Notes under the pieces: generated by a model
What the model was told of the DNA's origin: nothing
Database searches by the model: none
Seen by the model: only the letters and a program-made list of their open reading frames with translations
Source: Azadirachta indica
Taxonomy: Eukaryota; Streptophyta; Magnoliopsida; Sapindales; Meliaceae
NCBI GenBank assembly: GCA_022749755.1
Contig: CM040442.1
Coordinates: 8,654,457-8,718,456 of the forward strand
Direction: 5' to 3'
DNA: 64,000 bases
Shown: positions 61,985 to 64,000 of the stretch, in pieces
Layout of the letters: every line of letters begins with the position of its first letter
How positions within the stretch are numbered: the first letter of the stretch is position 1
Translations under genes and position numbers: made by a program

Positions 61985-62917
61985 TCTTACTTAGACGTGT
62001 CTAACTGATCCAACATTGGAAGAGAACAAGGAAAGATAGCATAATAAACAAAATATGTCAATTTGTTGTGCAGGCTTCTCTACCTCTTTATAAAAACTAT
62101 TTGCAGAATCCCGGAAGCTAGTGGAGGTAAATATGTGAAATACGCTGCAAATGATTAAGGGAAGTTTCTGATCTCTCTGTTTGAGCCAAATCCAAGAAAG
62201 TCTGACAGCTTCAGATGCTCGCACCTCATGGGTAAAGCATTAATAGTGCATTCGAGAATTGATGTAAACATAATGATAACAGTGTATCCAAAACGCTGGA
62301 AAAATCTGCTTAAAAAATTAAGGACATTAACCTTCAAAACAGCAGCACTCTCTGCGCTATAGATATGAAGAACAAAATATATGTCCTATAACAAAACAAG
62401 AAAAGATTTCATTCCATGAAACATAGCAATGTTCAAACATAGATGAAGAAAGCATACTTATTAACAGAGTCTTACAATGCGCTCAAAAGACCACAAAAAT
62501 ATGCTTAAAAATGAAGATAACGTTTCACAAAACTACACTTCTTCTGAAGAACCAAAAAGATTCTAGAAAAGGGAGAAACTTGTTTATTCGAATAGAATTG
62601 AATAGGAAAGAAACCTTTAACTGAGATGAAACCTAGAGGGAGGAACACAGCACACAGATTAATAACAGAGTCGTAAGTTTGTGCCCTGAGCTTATTACAT
62701 ATCCATGCAAGCAGAATAAATCCACAAATGAAAATACAAGCACGAAGATTATTGCATGTAAAACACATGCCAAATAAAAATTCAAACAGCACAAATTTAA
62801 CAACACAAAGTCTTCGATTTTCTATGATTAATTCTTGGAGGTTATGCAACTTGTCAACCAAGCCATGGTTTGAGTGAAGAATGAACTCATCATCACTACT
62901 TCCAGCCAAGTCCCCCT
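61985..62917 (-). other. 3' untranslated/downstream region of NLR A5
   Basis: This is the most complete A-type 3' flank in the window. It aligns with A3 (42,460-43,346), the deleted NLR (19,260-19,410) and the two pieces left around the retrotransposon at A1. A frame of 134 codons (62,505-62,909) begins just after the NLR stop, but stops interrupt it in the other copies. Confidence 0.6.
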
Positions 62918-64000
62918 TTAGCTGACGCTAACCATGTCCGAGGTGGCGACCACCATTTCAATCCTTGTTACATTTAAATTAAAAATGAATATAATTTACT
63001 GGTAAAATAGAAAAAAATATTCATACAGAGCCAACTCCTTTCATGGAATATGATTGAAGACGTATATTTATGCTAATCAAGCAAAGCATTGAAGTCTGGA
63101 GAATATATATATAAGTGTAAGCAAAGCATACCTGGAAGTCAATTCTTCGGGTGGAGGTTCTTTAATCAAAGTCCTTTCAAGGAAGGGCACGGAAGGGTCT
63201 GAGTTTCGTTTCAGATTTCCTAACCAAGAGTCATCTCCTCTAATTTCTTTCAAACTTGTTGGTGATATCAAATTTTGTTCATCATCAACCCCGAAGGAGA
63301 CGGGAAACTCCTGCAGTTGAGGGCAATTCCAAATCTTAATTTCTTCCATGGACCAAGTACGGATTCCATCACCATGGTACAAAAACTGTAATTGAGGTAG
63401 GTCAAACAATGTCAGCTTCCGTAGACTCCACCGGGATATATGTTGAAAAGACCTACTACTATCTTTCTCAATTAACTTCACCATATTTCCACAATGTGCG
63501 ATGACAATCTCTTCAAGGTTTGCAAGGTCATCAATAACAGAATCTGTGAAGAGATGCTTTAACCTCATGCAGTAAGAGACATCCAAGAATTTCAAGTTTG
63601 AAAGATTTGGTACTGTCAACTGAGTTATATTAACACAACGCATTACCAGCAATTCTGATGTATTGTCTAGGAGGCACTTTTGATCATCAGGGAACTCCTT
63701 TATGAACGCTAGGCTGTTGTTTTTCAATTGGCCTTTATAAAATCCACCCACACAAAATTTGAAACTACTAAGCTGACGCCAATGCCCAGATTCTGTGTAG
63801 GGTTTATAGAGATGTAGGCGAGGGAAAGTGACCTCAAGAACATTTAAATATCCAAGCTTTTGAACATCCCCTATCCATGCTGCACTGCCATCCTGCACAG
63901 GGCGCTCCCTTATCCCAGAAAGTTCACATCCAATCGTCGAAAGTTGCTGTAAATACTTGAATTTAGCTAAGAGATCAGAAGGAACAATTCTTACTAGAGT
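62918..64000 (-). CDS. CC-NB-LRR disease-resistance protein A5, C-terminal part (runs off the right edge)
   Basis: Class-A NLR. The frame is open from base 64,000 down to the donor at 63,132, then continues in the 46-nt terminal exon (62,963-62,918, TAA) after a 168-bp intron. The visible protein starts TLVRIVPSDLLAKFKYLQQL, which aligns with A1 from about residue 725, so only the last LRRs and the C-terminal part are in view. It keeps IRGDDSWLGNLK and EELTSR, as in A1. No frame break is seen. The rest of the LRRs, the NB-ARC and the CC lie off the window, so I cannot say whether the gene is intact. Confidence 0.93.
62964..63131 (-). other. Terminal intron of NLR A5 (168 bp)
   Basis: Donor CCAG/GTATGC and acceptor AACAAG/GATTG, same length as in A1. 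The last exon ends TAA at 62,918. Confidence 0.6.

Noticed and set aside
62505..62909. 134-codon frame directly after the A5 stop, and shorter relatives at 10,907-11,149 and 43,019-43,228
   Set aside because: Stops interrupt the frame in the other copies and the product is only a hydrophobic, low-complexity string. It fits a conserved 3' UTR better. The NLR stop before it is at the same position in all five copies.

Overview
The window is AT-rich nuclear DNA of a flowering plant, probably a eudicot; I cannot fix the species. It holds one tandem array of CC-NB-LRR (NLR) disease-resistance genes, all transcribed from the minus strand. The genes sit among long decayed intergenic segments, foldback (MITE-like) elements and a retrotransposon fragment. 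I see no tRNA, rRNA, CRISPR array or unrelated full-length host gene.

Layout, left to right. 1-8.4 kb: first intron, promoters and candidate first exons of an NLR whose body must lie off the left edge (here 'B0'). 10.1-10.8 kb: LTR-retrotransposon fragment. 11.2-17.6 kb: intact NLR A1. 18.8-21.9 kb: an almost wholly deleted A-type NLR. 23.1-29.6 kb: intact NLR B2, with further candidate first exons up to 38.8 kb. 43.3-47.7 kb: NLR pseudogene A3. 49.8-58.9 kb: NLR B4 with two frameshifts. 62.9-64.0 kb: 3' end of NLR A5, which runs off the right edge. A and B are two sequence classes that differ in body, C-terminus and 3' flank. They alternate along the array, so a two-gene A+B unit was probably duplicated.

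Gene structure inferred from aligning the copies by eye. (1) A tiny first coding exon, 7 nt in the form ATG-NNN-G followed by a GT donor, lies in a conserved 5'-UTR/promoter block. (2) A first intron of about 1.6-4.1 kb follows. (3) One large exon starts at a conserved CAG acceptor and carries CC, NB-ARC and LRR. (4) An intron of 140-234 bp follows. (5) A 46-nt last exon has the same phase and stop position in all five copies. Twelve first-exon blocks are visible, many more than the NLR bodies. In front of B-type genes they recur in the order TCA, CCA, GGA (second codon). This suggests alternative promoters with alternative first exons, or a row of orphan promoters, and it is the most unusual feature of the window.

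All NB-ARC domains seen share departures from the usual motifs: Walker B reads LDN instead of LDD, and the MHD motif reads MHP. All coordinates and splice predictions are by reading only. No search, alignment program or transcript data was available.
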